Positions 15,832 through 21,581 of a stretch of 21,581 bases of DNA are shown one piece after another. The position numbers were made by a program, and so were the translations under genes. The notes below the pieces were generated by a model. The model saw only the letters and a program-made list of their open reading frames with translations, had not been told where the DNA came from and searched no databases. The DNA is from Bacillota bacterium (lineage in GTDB: Bacteria; Bacillota; Clostridia; Christensenellales; Aristaeellaceae): positions 1 to 21,581 of the forward strand of contig JAEZHK010000048.1 of the NCBI GenBank assembly GCA_023416655.1, in the 5' to 3' direction. The stretch's first letter is position 1; every line of letters begins with the position of its first letter.

Positions 15832-16871
15832 TGGCAGGGCATAAGCGTGTAAGCGTACCCAGGCTGATCAACGACAACCGCGCGTACCTCTTGGTCGCGC
15901 TGATGATGGTGCTGGGAATTTTCGCCAGGAACTTCTTCACGATGTACAACATGAAGTCGATCCTGGATTCCACGATCCTGTACTCGATGATCGGCATCGG
16001 CTTTACGATCTGCATGATCTCCGGGCACATGGACCTTTCGGTGGGCTACATGGCGAACCTCGGCGCGGTGCTCGTCATGGGCATCCACACGCTGCAGAAG
16101 CAGCCGTGGACCGTGGCGCTGCCGGTCGCGCTCATCGCGGGCGCGCTCTTCGGCACAATCAACGGCCTTCTGGTCACAAAGGGCAAGATCCACTCGTTCA
16201 TCGTGACGCTGGGCATGCAGTTCGTGCTCAAGGGCCTCATGTCTATCTACTGCAACGGCGCTGAGATCGGCGACAAGGGCGACTACGCGTTCGCGGACTT
16301 TCTGAACCTGTACCTCAAGCCCTTCCCGCTGACGCCCAAGGTGATCGTGGCGCTGACGGTGGTGATCGTGCTGGCAATCATTCTTAAGAACACGCGGTTC
16401 GGACGCAACGTCTACATCGTGGGCGGCAACCTCGAGACCGCGTGGCTGGGTGGCGTCAATTCCACGGGCACTACGGTGACGGTGTTCGCGATCTCTGGCT
16501 TCGTGTCGGCGCTGGGCGGCGCGCTCTTCGCCATCGCCCAGTCGTCCGCCGCGCCCAACATGGGGGAGAAGGGCATCGCGCCGCTCATGGTGGCGCTGGC
16601 CGCGACGATCATCGGCGGCACATCGACCGACGGCGGGCGTGGCAGCGTCTGGAAGACGTTTGTCGCGGTGCTGGGCCTGATGGCCATGTTCAACGTGCTG
16701 ACCGCGCTGGTCGGGAAGTACGAAATCCAGATCCTGTCCAACGGCCTGGTGCTGGCGTCGGTGGTGCTCTACGAAACCATCACCAACTACTTCGCCAAGC
16801 GCAAGATCGGCATCCGCGCGCAGCTGGTCGTGGAGCGCGAGCGCATGCTGGCGGGCGCAAAACAACAATAG
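15831..16871 (+). CDS. Sugar ABC transporter permease 2 (RbsC-like)
   Basis: Second channel subunit of the importer (346 aa). It keeps the family loop ISGHMDLSVGYMANLGAV near the canonical GGIDLSVG, the coupling segment NTRFGRNVYIVGGNLETAWLGGVN and the glycine-rich PLMVALAATIIGGTSTDGGRGS. I start at the ATG at 15831, which overlaps the stop of permease 1 (TGATG); the longer frame from 15789 only rereads permease 1. A GGGG stretch about ten bases upstream is a weak ribosome binding site, consistent with coupled translation. Two distinct permeases, as here, are also found in the RhaP/RhaQ rhamnose system. Confidence 0.91.
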   Translation: MAGHKRVSVPRLINDNRAYLLVALMMVLGIFARNFFTMYNMKSILDSTILYSMIGIGFTICMISGHMDLSVGYMANLGAVLVMGIHTLQKQPWTVALPVALIAGALFGTINGLLVTKGKIHSFIVTLGMQFVLKGLMSIYCNGAEIGDKGDYAFADFLNLYLKPFPLTPKVIVALTVVIVLAIILKNTRFGRNVYIVGGNLETAWLGGVNSTGTTVTVFAISGFVSALGGALFAIAQSSAAPNMGEKGIAPLMVALAATIIGGTSTDGGRGSVWKTFVAVLGLMAMFNVLTALVGKYEIQILSNGLVLASVVLYETITNYFAKRKIGIRAQLVVERERMLAGAKQQ

Positions 16872-16916
16872 GGTTTTGCCCGCGAGGGTGAATATAATCG
16901 ATGGAGGGAAATGCGA

Positions 16917-18053
16917 ATGAAGAAGATCCTGCTCCTTGCCCTGGCGCTCCTTTTGGCGATCGCCCCGGTCTCCATGGCTGCGGTCGAGCTTGCCGACCCC
17001 ACCAGCGTGCTGTCCACGGACGGCCAGGTGCTCATGCCCCAGCTCACGGTCAAAGAGTTCCCCGCCCGGCCCGATGATCCGTCCGCGCTGCCCGAAGACG
17101 ACGCAGGCCGCTACTATGACATGGAATTCGCCGGCTGGGACGCCAACGACAAGGTGAACATCCCCGCCTCGCCCGCCAACGGCCCCGATGGCAAGAAGGT
17201 CATCCTGATCGTCCACGGCGACCACCCCTGGACCACCGCTTACATCAACGGCGCCAAGAAGGCCGGCGAGTTCTTCGGCATCACGGTTGAAGCGCTCAGC
17301 CCCAACTGGGACGTCAACGTGCAGAACCAGCTGATCGATCAGGCCATCAACGCCCGCCCCGACGCCATCGGCCTGATCCCGCTCAACGCGGAGTCCGCCG
17401 TGCAGCAGTTCCGCAAGATCAACGAGGCCGGCATCCCCGTGTTCGGCACCAACACCCTGCCCACCTCCGACGCGATGAAGTACATGATCTCCTGGACCGG
17501 TCCGGACGACTGGGGCCAGATGCGCCTCTTGGCCGGCAAGCTGGCCACCGCGATGGGCAACAAGGGCGGCGTGTGCTACATCACCCACAACGCGGGTACC
17601 TCGCCGTACTTCGCCCGCACCTACGGCCCGATCACCGAGTTCAAGAAGATCGCGCCCGACATCAAGACCCTCGACATCCAGACCCCGGGCTTTGACGCCG
17701 TGCAGTGCAAGCAGGTCGTGTCCGACTGGATCACCCGCTTCGGCGATGATCTGAACGCCATCTTCCTCGCGGACGACTCCGCGCAGGCCATCGGCACCAT
17801 CGACGCCATCAAGGAAGCCGGGCGCAGCGACATCCTGGTCGTGGCCGCGGGCAACTCCAAGCAGGGCATGGACCTCGTGAAGTCCGGCGACCTGCTCGCC
17901 ATCAACTACCAGACCGCCGAGGGCGACGGCGCCGCCGTCATCTACTCGATGGCCAAGTGGTTCGCCGGCCAGGATGTGCCCGCCATCGGCTACCTGGCGC
18001 AGGACATCATCACCAAGGACAACGTGGATGGGTTCTACCCGCCGCAGTGGTAA
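16917..18053 (+). CDS. Sugar-binding protein of the CUT2 importer (periplasmic-binding-protein type)
   Basis: Exported sugar receptor of 378 aa. The signal peptide KKILLLALALLLAIAPVSMA ends before AVELADP and has no lipobox Cys. After a linker of about 70 residues comes the type-I binding fold: KKVILIVHGDHPWTTAYINGAKKAGEFFGITVE, DQAINARPDAIGLIPLNAESAVQQFRKINEAGIPVFGTNT, and LNAIFLADDSAQAIGTIDAIKEAGRSDILVVAAGN. The ATG at 16917 is preferred over 16911 because the GGAGGG site is only two bases from the latter. Third positions are almost all C or G, suggesting high expression, and a TATAAT (16893-16898) just upstream might boost it. Repeat copy B starts seven bases after the stop. Confidence 0.92.
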   Translation: MKKILLLALALLLAIAPVSMAAVELADPTSVLSTDGQVLMPQLTVKEFPARPDDPSALPEDDAGRYYDMEFAGWDANDKVNIPASPANGPDGKKVILIVHGDHPWTTAYINGAKKAGEFFGITVEALSPNWDVNVQNQLIDQAINARPDAIGLIPLNAESAVQQFRKINEAGIPVFGTNTLPTSDAMKYMISWTGPDDWGQMRLLAGKLATAMGNKGGVCYITHNAGTSPYFARTYGPITEFKKIAPDIKTLDIQTPGFDAVQCKQVVSDWITRFGDDLNAIFLADDSAQAIGTIDAIKEAGRSDILVVAAGNSKQGMDLVKSGDLLAINYQTAEGDGAAVIYSMAKWFAGQDVPAIGYLAQDIITKDNVDGFYPPQW

Positions 18054-18060
18054 CAAAGGA

Positions 18061-18227
18061 GCGTTGAAAATCCGCAGGGCGGCTTTTCAACGCGAAGGGA
18101 AGAAGACTGCGGGCGCCTAAAATTCCCCGGAATTTTCGGGCGACGCCCTGACCAGCGGTATTGTTTCATCCACCAGTGTTCGCACTGGTGGATGAAACAC
18201 ATTCCCGGCGCGCGGGTCGCCGGGAAT
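18061..18227 (+). repeat. Four-hairpin intergenic element, copy B
   Basis: The best-preserved copy. Hairpin 4: GCGTTGAAAA/TTTTCAACGC (18061-18070 with 18084-18093). Linker GAAGGGAAGAAGACTGC. Hairpin 3: outer GGGCG/CGCCC (18111-18115 with 18144-18148), inner AAAATTCC/GGAATTTT, right-side CGGGCG. Linker TGACCAGCGGTAT. Hairpin 2: a perfect 17-bp stem with a TTCG loop (18162-18178 with 18183-18199). Hairpin 1: a perfect ten-bp ATTCCCGGCG stem with a seven-base loop (18201-18227). A GATGAGAGCCTGA tail follows, as in copy C. It fills most of the gap between the binding protein and the mutarotase gene. Confidence 0.85.
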
Positions 18228-18296
18228 GATGAGAGCCTGAACGGAGAAAGAATCCCGCGCCTTTTGAGAAACGCGAGGTATTTCAAGGAGGAAGAA

Positions 18297-18629
18297 ATGG
18301 GAAAGGTTCAGAGGTTCGGCTCGGTGATTGGCGTGAGACCGGAGAAGCTGGAGTACTACAAGCAGCTCCACGCCGCGCCGTGGCCGGAGATCAACGCCAT
18401 GATCAAGGCGTGCAACATCCGGAACTATTCGATCTACTATAAGGATGGGCTTCTGTTCAGCTACTACGAGTACGTGGGCGACGACTACGAAGCCGACATG
18501 GCGAAGATGGCCGACGACCCCAAGACGCAGGAATGGTGGGCCGAGTGCAAGCCCTGCCAGCAGCCGCTCGAAACCCGCGCGCCAGGCGAATGGTGGGCCG
18601 ACATGCCGGAGGTTTACCACTTGGATTGA
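18297..18629 (+). CDS. rhaM: L-rhamnose mutarotase
   Basis: Small cytosolic enzyme (110 aa) that interconverts the alpha and beta anomers of L-rhamnose. The family pattern YYKQLHAAPWPEINAMIKACNIRNYSIY gives the catalytic Tyr21 and His25 at the same spacing as Tyr18/His22 of the E. coli protein, followed by LLFSYYEYVGDDYEADMAKMADDPKTQEWWAECKPCQQPL with the conserved Trp pair 80-81. The start has a perfect AAGGAGGAA site; the open frame upstream runs through repeat copy B and is not coding. It is the last gene of the importer operon. The order ATPase-permease-permease-binding protein-mutarotase mirrors rhizobial RhaT-P-Q-S-U systems, which is the main reason to propose L-rhamnose as substrate. 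Confidence 0.88.
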   Translation: MGKVQRFGSVIGVRPEKLEYYKQLHAAPWPEINAMIKACNIRNYSIYYKDGLLFSYYEYVGDDYEADMAKMADDPKTQEWWAECKPCQQPLETRAPGEWWADMPEVYHLD

Positions 18630-18647
18630 CATCCTGAAACGGCTTTG

Positions 18648-18690
18648 AAGGGGCTGTCTCATCCGCAATATTTGCGTGAGACAGCCCCTT
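18648..18690. terminator. Long perfect hairpin after the mutarotase gene
   Basis: A perfect 14-bp stem AAGGGGCTGTCTCA/TGAGACAGCCCCTT (18648-18661 with 18677-18690) encloses a second stem CGCAA/TTGCG. It starts 18 bases after the stop and probably ends the importer transcript, though there is no real T tract. GGGGCTGTCTCA also resembles the ends of some insertion sequences, so an origin from a mobile element end is possible. Confidence 0.6.
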
Positions 18691-18739
18691 GTTCAGTTCA
18701 ATATTGGCGCGCCAGTAGCCATTTTTCCTTTGTGGTGGG

Positions 18740-18806
18740 GTCCAGGAGAGCATCATGCTCCCCTGGCGGGGGGTCCGGAGGGCAGAGCCCTCCGGCGTCC
18801 CTGGAC
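18740..18806. repeat. Paired hairpins inside an outer stem
   Basis: A CCAGGAGAGCAT/ATGCTCCCCTGG hairpin (18742-18753 with 18755-18766, one mismatch) and a perfect CCGGAGGGC/GCCCTCCGG hairpin (18775-18783 with 18787-18795) lie side by side, and GTCCAGG (18740-18746) can pair with CCTGGAC (18800-18806) around both. It lies just past the end of the minus-strand HEAT-like gene and may act as its terminator or be an intergenic repeat. Confidence 0.55.
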
Positions 18807-18814
18807 GGAATACC

Positions 18815-19429
18815 TCACCCGTTCATCGCGGCGCGGATTTCCTTCTTCGCCGCCTTGTCCAGGATGTCGCCGGACAGCGCGGCCATCAGGTATGCGTTGA
18901 TTGGGTCCTTCAGTTCCGGATTGTTTGTGAGCGGCAAGAGCGCGCGGCAGGCATCCAGCAGCAGCAGCTTCCGCATCGTCTCCCGCGCGGCCAGGATATC
19001 CATCCCCATCAGCGCCCGCGCGATCTCCGGCGCGGCGGTCGGTGCGTCACGCACGATCCTGCTCAGCGCCTGGATCGCCTGCCGAACGGTGATGGGCTTC
19101 TCATCCTCGAGCAGCTTCAAGCATGCCGGGAGGCAGGCCTCGACAGCGCCCGCATCCGCCCAGCGCGCGTTTGCCGCCAGCATCATCACCCCGATGGAGC
19201 GCTGGTAGGAGTTGGCGTTTGAAAGCTTGCCCACAAATCTTGGCCAGTGGGGGAGCACATCCGGGAACCGTTCCGCCCGCGCGGTCAGAAGGAGCAACGC
19301 CTGATAGCGCGCCTCGTCCGCCTTTTCGTCCAAGAGATCCACAAGGCCCTCGATGGTCCCCGCGGTCAGGTCTTCCGCCGCCCGGGGCAGTTCATCCTTT
19401 GGAAGGGCCAGCAGCGCTTCAAGGTTCAT
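18815..19429 (-). CDS. HEAT-like helical-repeat protein
   Basis: Soluble, all-helical protein of 204 aa with no signal peptide. The sequence is a series of amphipathic helix pairs typical of HEAT/armadillo solenoids: DEARYQALLLLTARAERFPDVLPHWPRFVGKL, NSYQRSIGVMMLAANARWADAGAVEACLPACLKLLEDEKPITVRQAIQALSRIVRDAP, and EIARALMGMDILAARETMRKLLLLDACRALLPL. Such proteins serve as protein-binding scaffolds; no enzyme motif is seen. The ATG at 19429 follows GGGAGGA; the open frame upstream to 19849 runs through repeat copy C and the end of hcp. It lies downstream of the hcp operon in the same direction but is separated by 280 bases of hairpins, so co-transcription is uncertain. Confidence 0.75.
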   Translation of the reverse strand: MNLEALLALPKDELPRAAEDLTAGTIEGLVDLLDEKADEARYQALLLLTARAERFPDVLPHWPRFVGKLSNANSYQRSIGVMMLAANARWADAGAVEACLPACLKLLEDEKPITVRQAIQALSRIVRDAPTAAPEIARALMGMDILAARETMRKLLLLDACRALLPLTNNPELKDPINAYLMAALSGDILDKAAKKEIRAAMNG

Positions 19430-19477
19430 CCGCGTTCCTCCCATTCTTTTCTTTCCGCCGCCATGATAACATAAAAT

Positions 19478-19523
19478 ACATGATTCCGCCACCTGTGCTC
19501 GCGCATCGGTGGCGGAATCATGT
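19478..19523. repeat. Long hairpin next to element copy C
   Basis: A perfect 16-bp stem (19478-19493 with 19508-19523; arm ends in CCGCCACC/GGTGGCGG) with a 14-base loop. Its design (CATnnnCCACC...GGTGG) resembles hairpin 2 of the four-hairpin element, and it lies 30 bases from copy C, directly upstream of the HEAT-like gene. Confidence 0.65.
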
Positions 19524-19552
19524 GTGTGGACAAACTCCGTCAGGCGCTCATC

Positions 19553-19716
19553 GTTCCCGGCGACCTGCGCGCCGGGAACGTGTATCATCCACCAGTGCGC
19601 ACACCGGTGGATGATACACTTTCGCTGGTCAGGGCGCCGCCCGAAAATTCCAGAGAATTTCAGGCGCTCGCAGACTTTCCCCTTGCGTTGAAAAGCCGCA
19701 TGCGGATTTTCAACGC
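19553..19716 (-). repeat. Four-hairpin intergenic element, copy C
   Basis: Read on the minus strand from the end of hcp. Hairpin 4: GCGTTGAAAA/TTTTCAACGC (19716-19685). Linker ends GTCTGC. Hairpin 3: outer GAGCGCC/GGCGCCC (19669-19632), with right-side CGGGCG. Linker TGACCAGCG. Hairpin 2: a 17-bp stem with one mismatch (19618-19581). Hairpin 1: a perfect ten-bp GTTCCCGGCG stem (19579-19553). A tail GATGAGCGCCTGA follows. The first bases of hairpin 4 form the last Arg codon and stop of hcp, so the element overlaps that coding end. Confidence 0.83.
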
Positions 19717-21275
19717 CCCAGGATCGCCTTGAGGTCGGCTTCTGCGGTGGTGGTCGGCGCGATGCCGTAGTGCTCCACCAGGTAGGAGAGGATCGCGGGA
19801 GACACGAAGGCGGGCAGCGTCGGGCCGAGCTTGATGTTGCGCACGCCAAGCGCCAGCAGGGTCAGCAGGATTGACACAGCCTTCTGCTCGTACCAGGAGA
19901 GCACCAGGGTCAGCGGCAGGTCGTTGACGCCGCAGCCGAAGGCATCCGCCAGCGCGACCGCCACCTTGATGGCAGAGAACGCGTCGTTGCACTGGCCCAT
20001 GTCCATCAGGCGCGGCAGTCCGCCCACGGTGCCCAGTTCCATGTCGTTGAAGCGGAACTTGCCGCAGGCCAACGTCAAAATCAGCGTGTCCTTGGGCGAC
20101 TTCTCCACAAAGTCGGTGTAGTAGTTGCGGCCCGGGCGCGCGCCGTCGCAGCCGCCCACCAGGAAGATGTGCTTGAGCTCCCCGGCCTTGACCGCGTCGA
20201 TCACCTGGCCCGCAGCGCCCAGCACCGTGTCCCAGCCAAAGCCGGTGGTGACGGTGGTGCCGCCGTTGATGCCCGTCATCGGGTGGTCTTCTTTGTAGCC
20301 GCCGAGCGCCAGCGCCTTCTGGATCACCGGCTCAAAGTCCTTGTCCTCGCCGATCTTGACGAGGCTCGGGTAGGCGACGAGGCCCGTTGTGAACACGCGG
20401 TCGGCGTAGCTGGGGCGGACCGGCATCAGGCAGTTGGTGGTGAAGAGGAACGCGGCCGGAACGCCGTCGAACTCCTTCTGCTGGTTCTGCCAGGCGGTGC
20501 CGAAGTTGCCCTTCAGGTGCTTGTACGCCTTCAGCTTCGGGTAGCCGTGGGCGGGCAGCATTTCGCCGTGGGTGTAGATGTTGACGCCGCGCCCCTCGGT
20601 CTGCTTGAGCAGGATTTCGAGGTCCTTCAGGTCGTGGCCAGAGATCACGATGAACGGGCCTTTCTCGATGGCCAGCGGCACGGTGGTCGGCACGGGGGAA
20701 CCGTAGGCCGAGGTGTTGGCCTTGTCCAGAAGTTCCATGCACTTGAGGTTGATCTCGCCGGTCTTCATGGTCAGCGGCAGCAACTTGTCCGCGGCCGCAC
20801 CCGGGTCGCCGACGGCGCGAAGGCCTTCGAAGAAGAACGTGTTCACGCTGGCGTCTTCCAGCCCAAGCGCGTAAGCGTGGGCGGCGTAGGCGGCGGTGCC
20901 GCGAAGGCCCAAGAGGATCAGCGACTTCAGCGAGCGCACGTCCTCGTTCTCCGTCCAGAGGGTCAGCGGGCCTTCGTCATTTGCCGAAACCGCGCCGCCA
21001 AGCCTCACGACTTCCTTCTCCACCTCTGCGGTCAGCGCGCGGATGCTGTCAGAGTCAAAGCTGACGTTGGTGACGGCGGTGAATAGCCCGTCCACCATCA
21101 GGCGGACCGCGGCGGGCGAGGGGGAATCGCCCGCCACGGCGGCCAGCGCGATCAGCGCGCGGGTGAGGGCGTCCTGGTCGAGGGCGACGACGTCGGTCTT
21201 GCCGCATACGCCGACGTGGTTGGTGCAGGCCTTGCCGCCCGCTACTTGCTCACACTGATAGCAAAACATGCTCAT
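19710..21275 (-). CDS. hcp: Hybrid cluster protein / hydroxylamine reductase
   Basis: Cytosolic iron-sulfur enzyme (521 aa) that reduces hydroxylamine in vitro and is linked to nitric oxide and nitrosative stress defence. The N-terminal cluster motif is FCYQCEQVAGGKACTNHVGVCGK, spacing Cys5-x2-Cys8-x8-Cys17-x6-Cys24. The hybrid-cluster ligands are all visible: GHDLKDLE (His214), THGEMLPAHGYP (Glu238), TTNCLMP (Cys282), VGGCDGARPGRNYY (Cys376), LACGKFRFND (Cys404), MGQCNDA (Cys429) and SWYEQKA (Glu463). An AGGAGGAAA site precedes the start. It follows the partner iron-sulfur gene by 19 bases as an operon. Its last Arg codon and stop lie inside repeat copy C, suggesting the original C-terminus was slightly altered or that the element borders it exactly. 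Confidence 0.96.
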   Translation of the reverse strand: MSMFCYQCEQVAGGKACTNHVGVCGKTDVVALDQDALTRALIALAAVAGDSPSPAAVRLMVDGLFTAVTNVSFDSDSIRALTAEVEKEVVRLGGAVSANDEGPLTLWTENEDVRSLKSLILLGLRGTAAYAAHAYALGLEDASVNTFFFEGLRAVGDPGAAADKLLPLTMKTGEINLKCMELLDKANTSAYGSPVPTTVPLAIEKGPFIVISGHDLKDLEILLKQTEGRGVNIYTHGEMLPAHGYPKLKAYKHLKGNFGTAWQNQQKEFDGVPAAFLFTTNCLMPVRPSYADRVFTTGLVAYPSLVKIGEDKDFEPVIQKALALGGYKEDHPMTGINGGTTVTTGFGWDTVLGAAGQVIDAVKAGELKHIFLVGGCDGARPGRNYYTDFVEKSPKDTLILTLACGKFRFNDMELGTVGGLPRLMDMGQCNDAFSAIKVAVALADAFGCGVNDLPLTLVLSWYEQKAVSILLTLLALGVRNIKLGPTLPAFVSPAILSYLVEHYGIAPTTTAEADLKAILGR

Positions 21276-21294
21276 GATTGTTTCCTCCTAAAAT

Positions 21295-21581
21295 CTATTC
21301 GTCGATGATCTCGCCGTCCGTGGACAGCGTAACGACCTGCCAAGGGATGAACTTGCCGCTGCGCTTGAGCGCATCCATGACCGCGTGCACGATGCCGCCG
21401 CAGCAGGGGACCTCCATGCGGGCCACGGTCACGCGCCGGATGTCGTTGCGCGCCAGGATCTCGGTCAGCTTGTCGGCGTAGTCGCCGCTGTCCAGCTTCG
21501 GGCAGCCGATCAGGGTCACGTGGTTCTTCATGAACCGGCGGTGGAAGTCCGCGTAGGCGTAGGCGGTGCAGTCGGCGGCGA
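21295..21581 (-). CDS. Iron-sulfur partner protein of Hcp, C-terminal part, cut by the window edge
   Basis: Only the last 95 residues are present; the frame is open through the right edge, so the internal Met at 21531 is not the start. The visible sequence AADCTAYAYADFHRRFMKNHVTLIGCPKLDSGDYADKLTEIL and VARMEVPCCGGIVHAVMDALKRSGKFIPWQVVTLSTDGEI is typical of the ferredoxin-like 4Fe-4S proteins encoded next to hcp in strict anaerobes. The cysteines in AADC, IGCPK and PCCGG are conserved in that group. The N-terminal cluster-binding part is outside the window. It likely passes electrons to Hcp, an inference from gene pairing. Confidence 0.85.
   Translation of the reverse strand, partial: AADCTAYAYADFHRRFMKNHVTLIGCPKLDSGDYADKLTEILARNDIRRVTVARMEVPCCGGIVHAVMDALKRSGKFIPWQVVTLSTDGEIIDE

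Noticed and set aside
15603..18056. An 817-residue minus-strand open frame opposite the permeases and binding protein
   Set aside because: It is a shadow of strongly GC-biased codons on the plus strand. Its translation is rich in His, Asp, Arg and Gly without folds, and the plus-strand genes are unmistakable.
18192..18296. A longer rhaM starting inside repeat copy B
   Set aside because: The upstream codons are hairpin sequence, and the perfect ribosome binding site fits only the ATG at 18297.
11121..19716. A CRISPR array or ordinary insertion sequence as the source of the repeats
   Set aside because: Copies are kilobases apart without spacers, and no transposase or terminal inverted repeats enclosing a gene are present.
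20169..21086. Plus-strand frame opposite hcp
   Set aside because: hcp is fully supported by all its metal ligands; the opposite frame is a composition artefact.

Overview
The window is GC-rich DNA with strong AGGAGG-type ribosome binding sites, long antisense shadow frames, a YesM/YesN-type two-component pair, WG-repeat and Big_2 secreted proteins, and a hybrid-cluster-protein locus. This points to an anaerobic high-GC member of the Bacillota (Clostridia-like). That is inferred from gene content and I cannot name a species.

Layout. 1-2320: the tail of a uracil permease and its terminator, a GNAT acetyltransferase, and a membrane-anchored SH3 + VanX-type D,D-peptidase. 2345-4623 (minus): a two-gene operon of a WG-repeat protein and a PstS-like binding protein. 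4729-6435: a HAD phosphatase divergent from a LacI-family regulator, with promoters packed around one palindrome. 6552-6716: an easily missed 54-residue membrane protein with its own terminator. 6818-7525 (minus): a secreted Big_2 protein. 7526-7975: a gene-poor gap. 7976-9154 (minus): a zinc-type URO-D-family methyltransferase. 9259-12868 (minus): a response regulator followed by its histidine kinase. 13311-18629 (plus): a CUT2-type sugar ABC importer (ATPase, two permeases, binding protein) ending in an L-rhamnose mutarotase. 18815-19429 (minus): a HEAT-like helical-repeat protein. 19710-21581 (minus): hydroxylamine reductase/Hcp and the end of its iron-sulfur partner.

The two-component system and the importer are divergent and most likely form one sugar-sensing and uptake unit. 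The mutarotase makes L-rhamnose the best substrate guess. No rhamnose catabolic gene is in the window.

The most unusual signal is a composite intergenic element of about 165 nt made of four successive hairpins. It occurs as three full-length copies (11121-11287, 18061-18227, 19553-19716) and one partial, diverged copy (12898-12984). Stem sequences change between copies but stay paired, while short linkers between stems are conserved. Each full copy starts at the stop codon of a gene and runs towards the next codirectional gene. It looks like a mobile or functional structured RNA/DNA element that fits no standard feature class.
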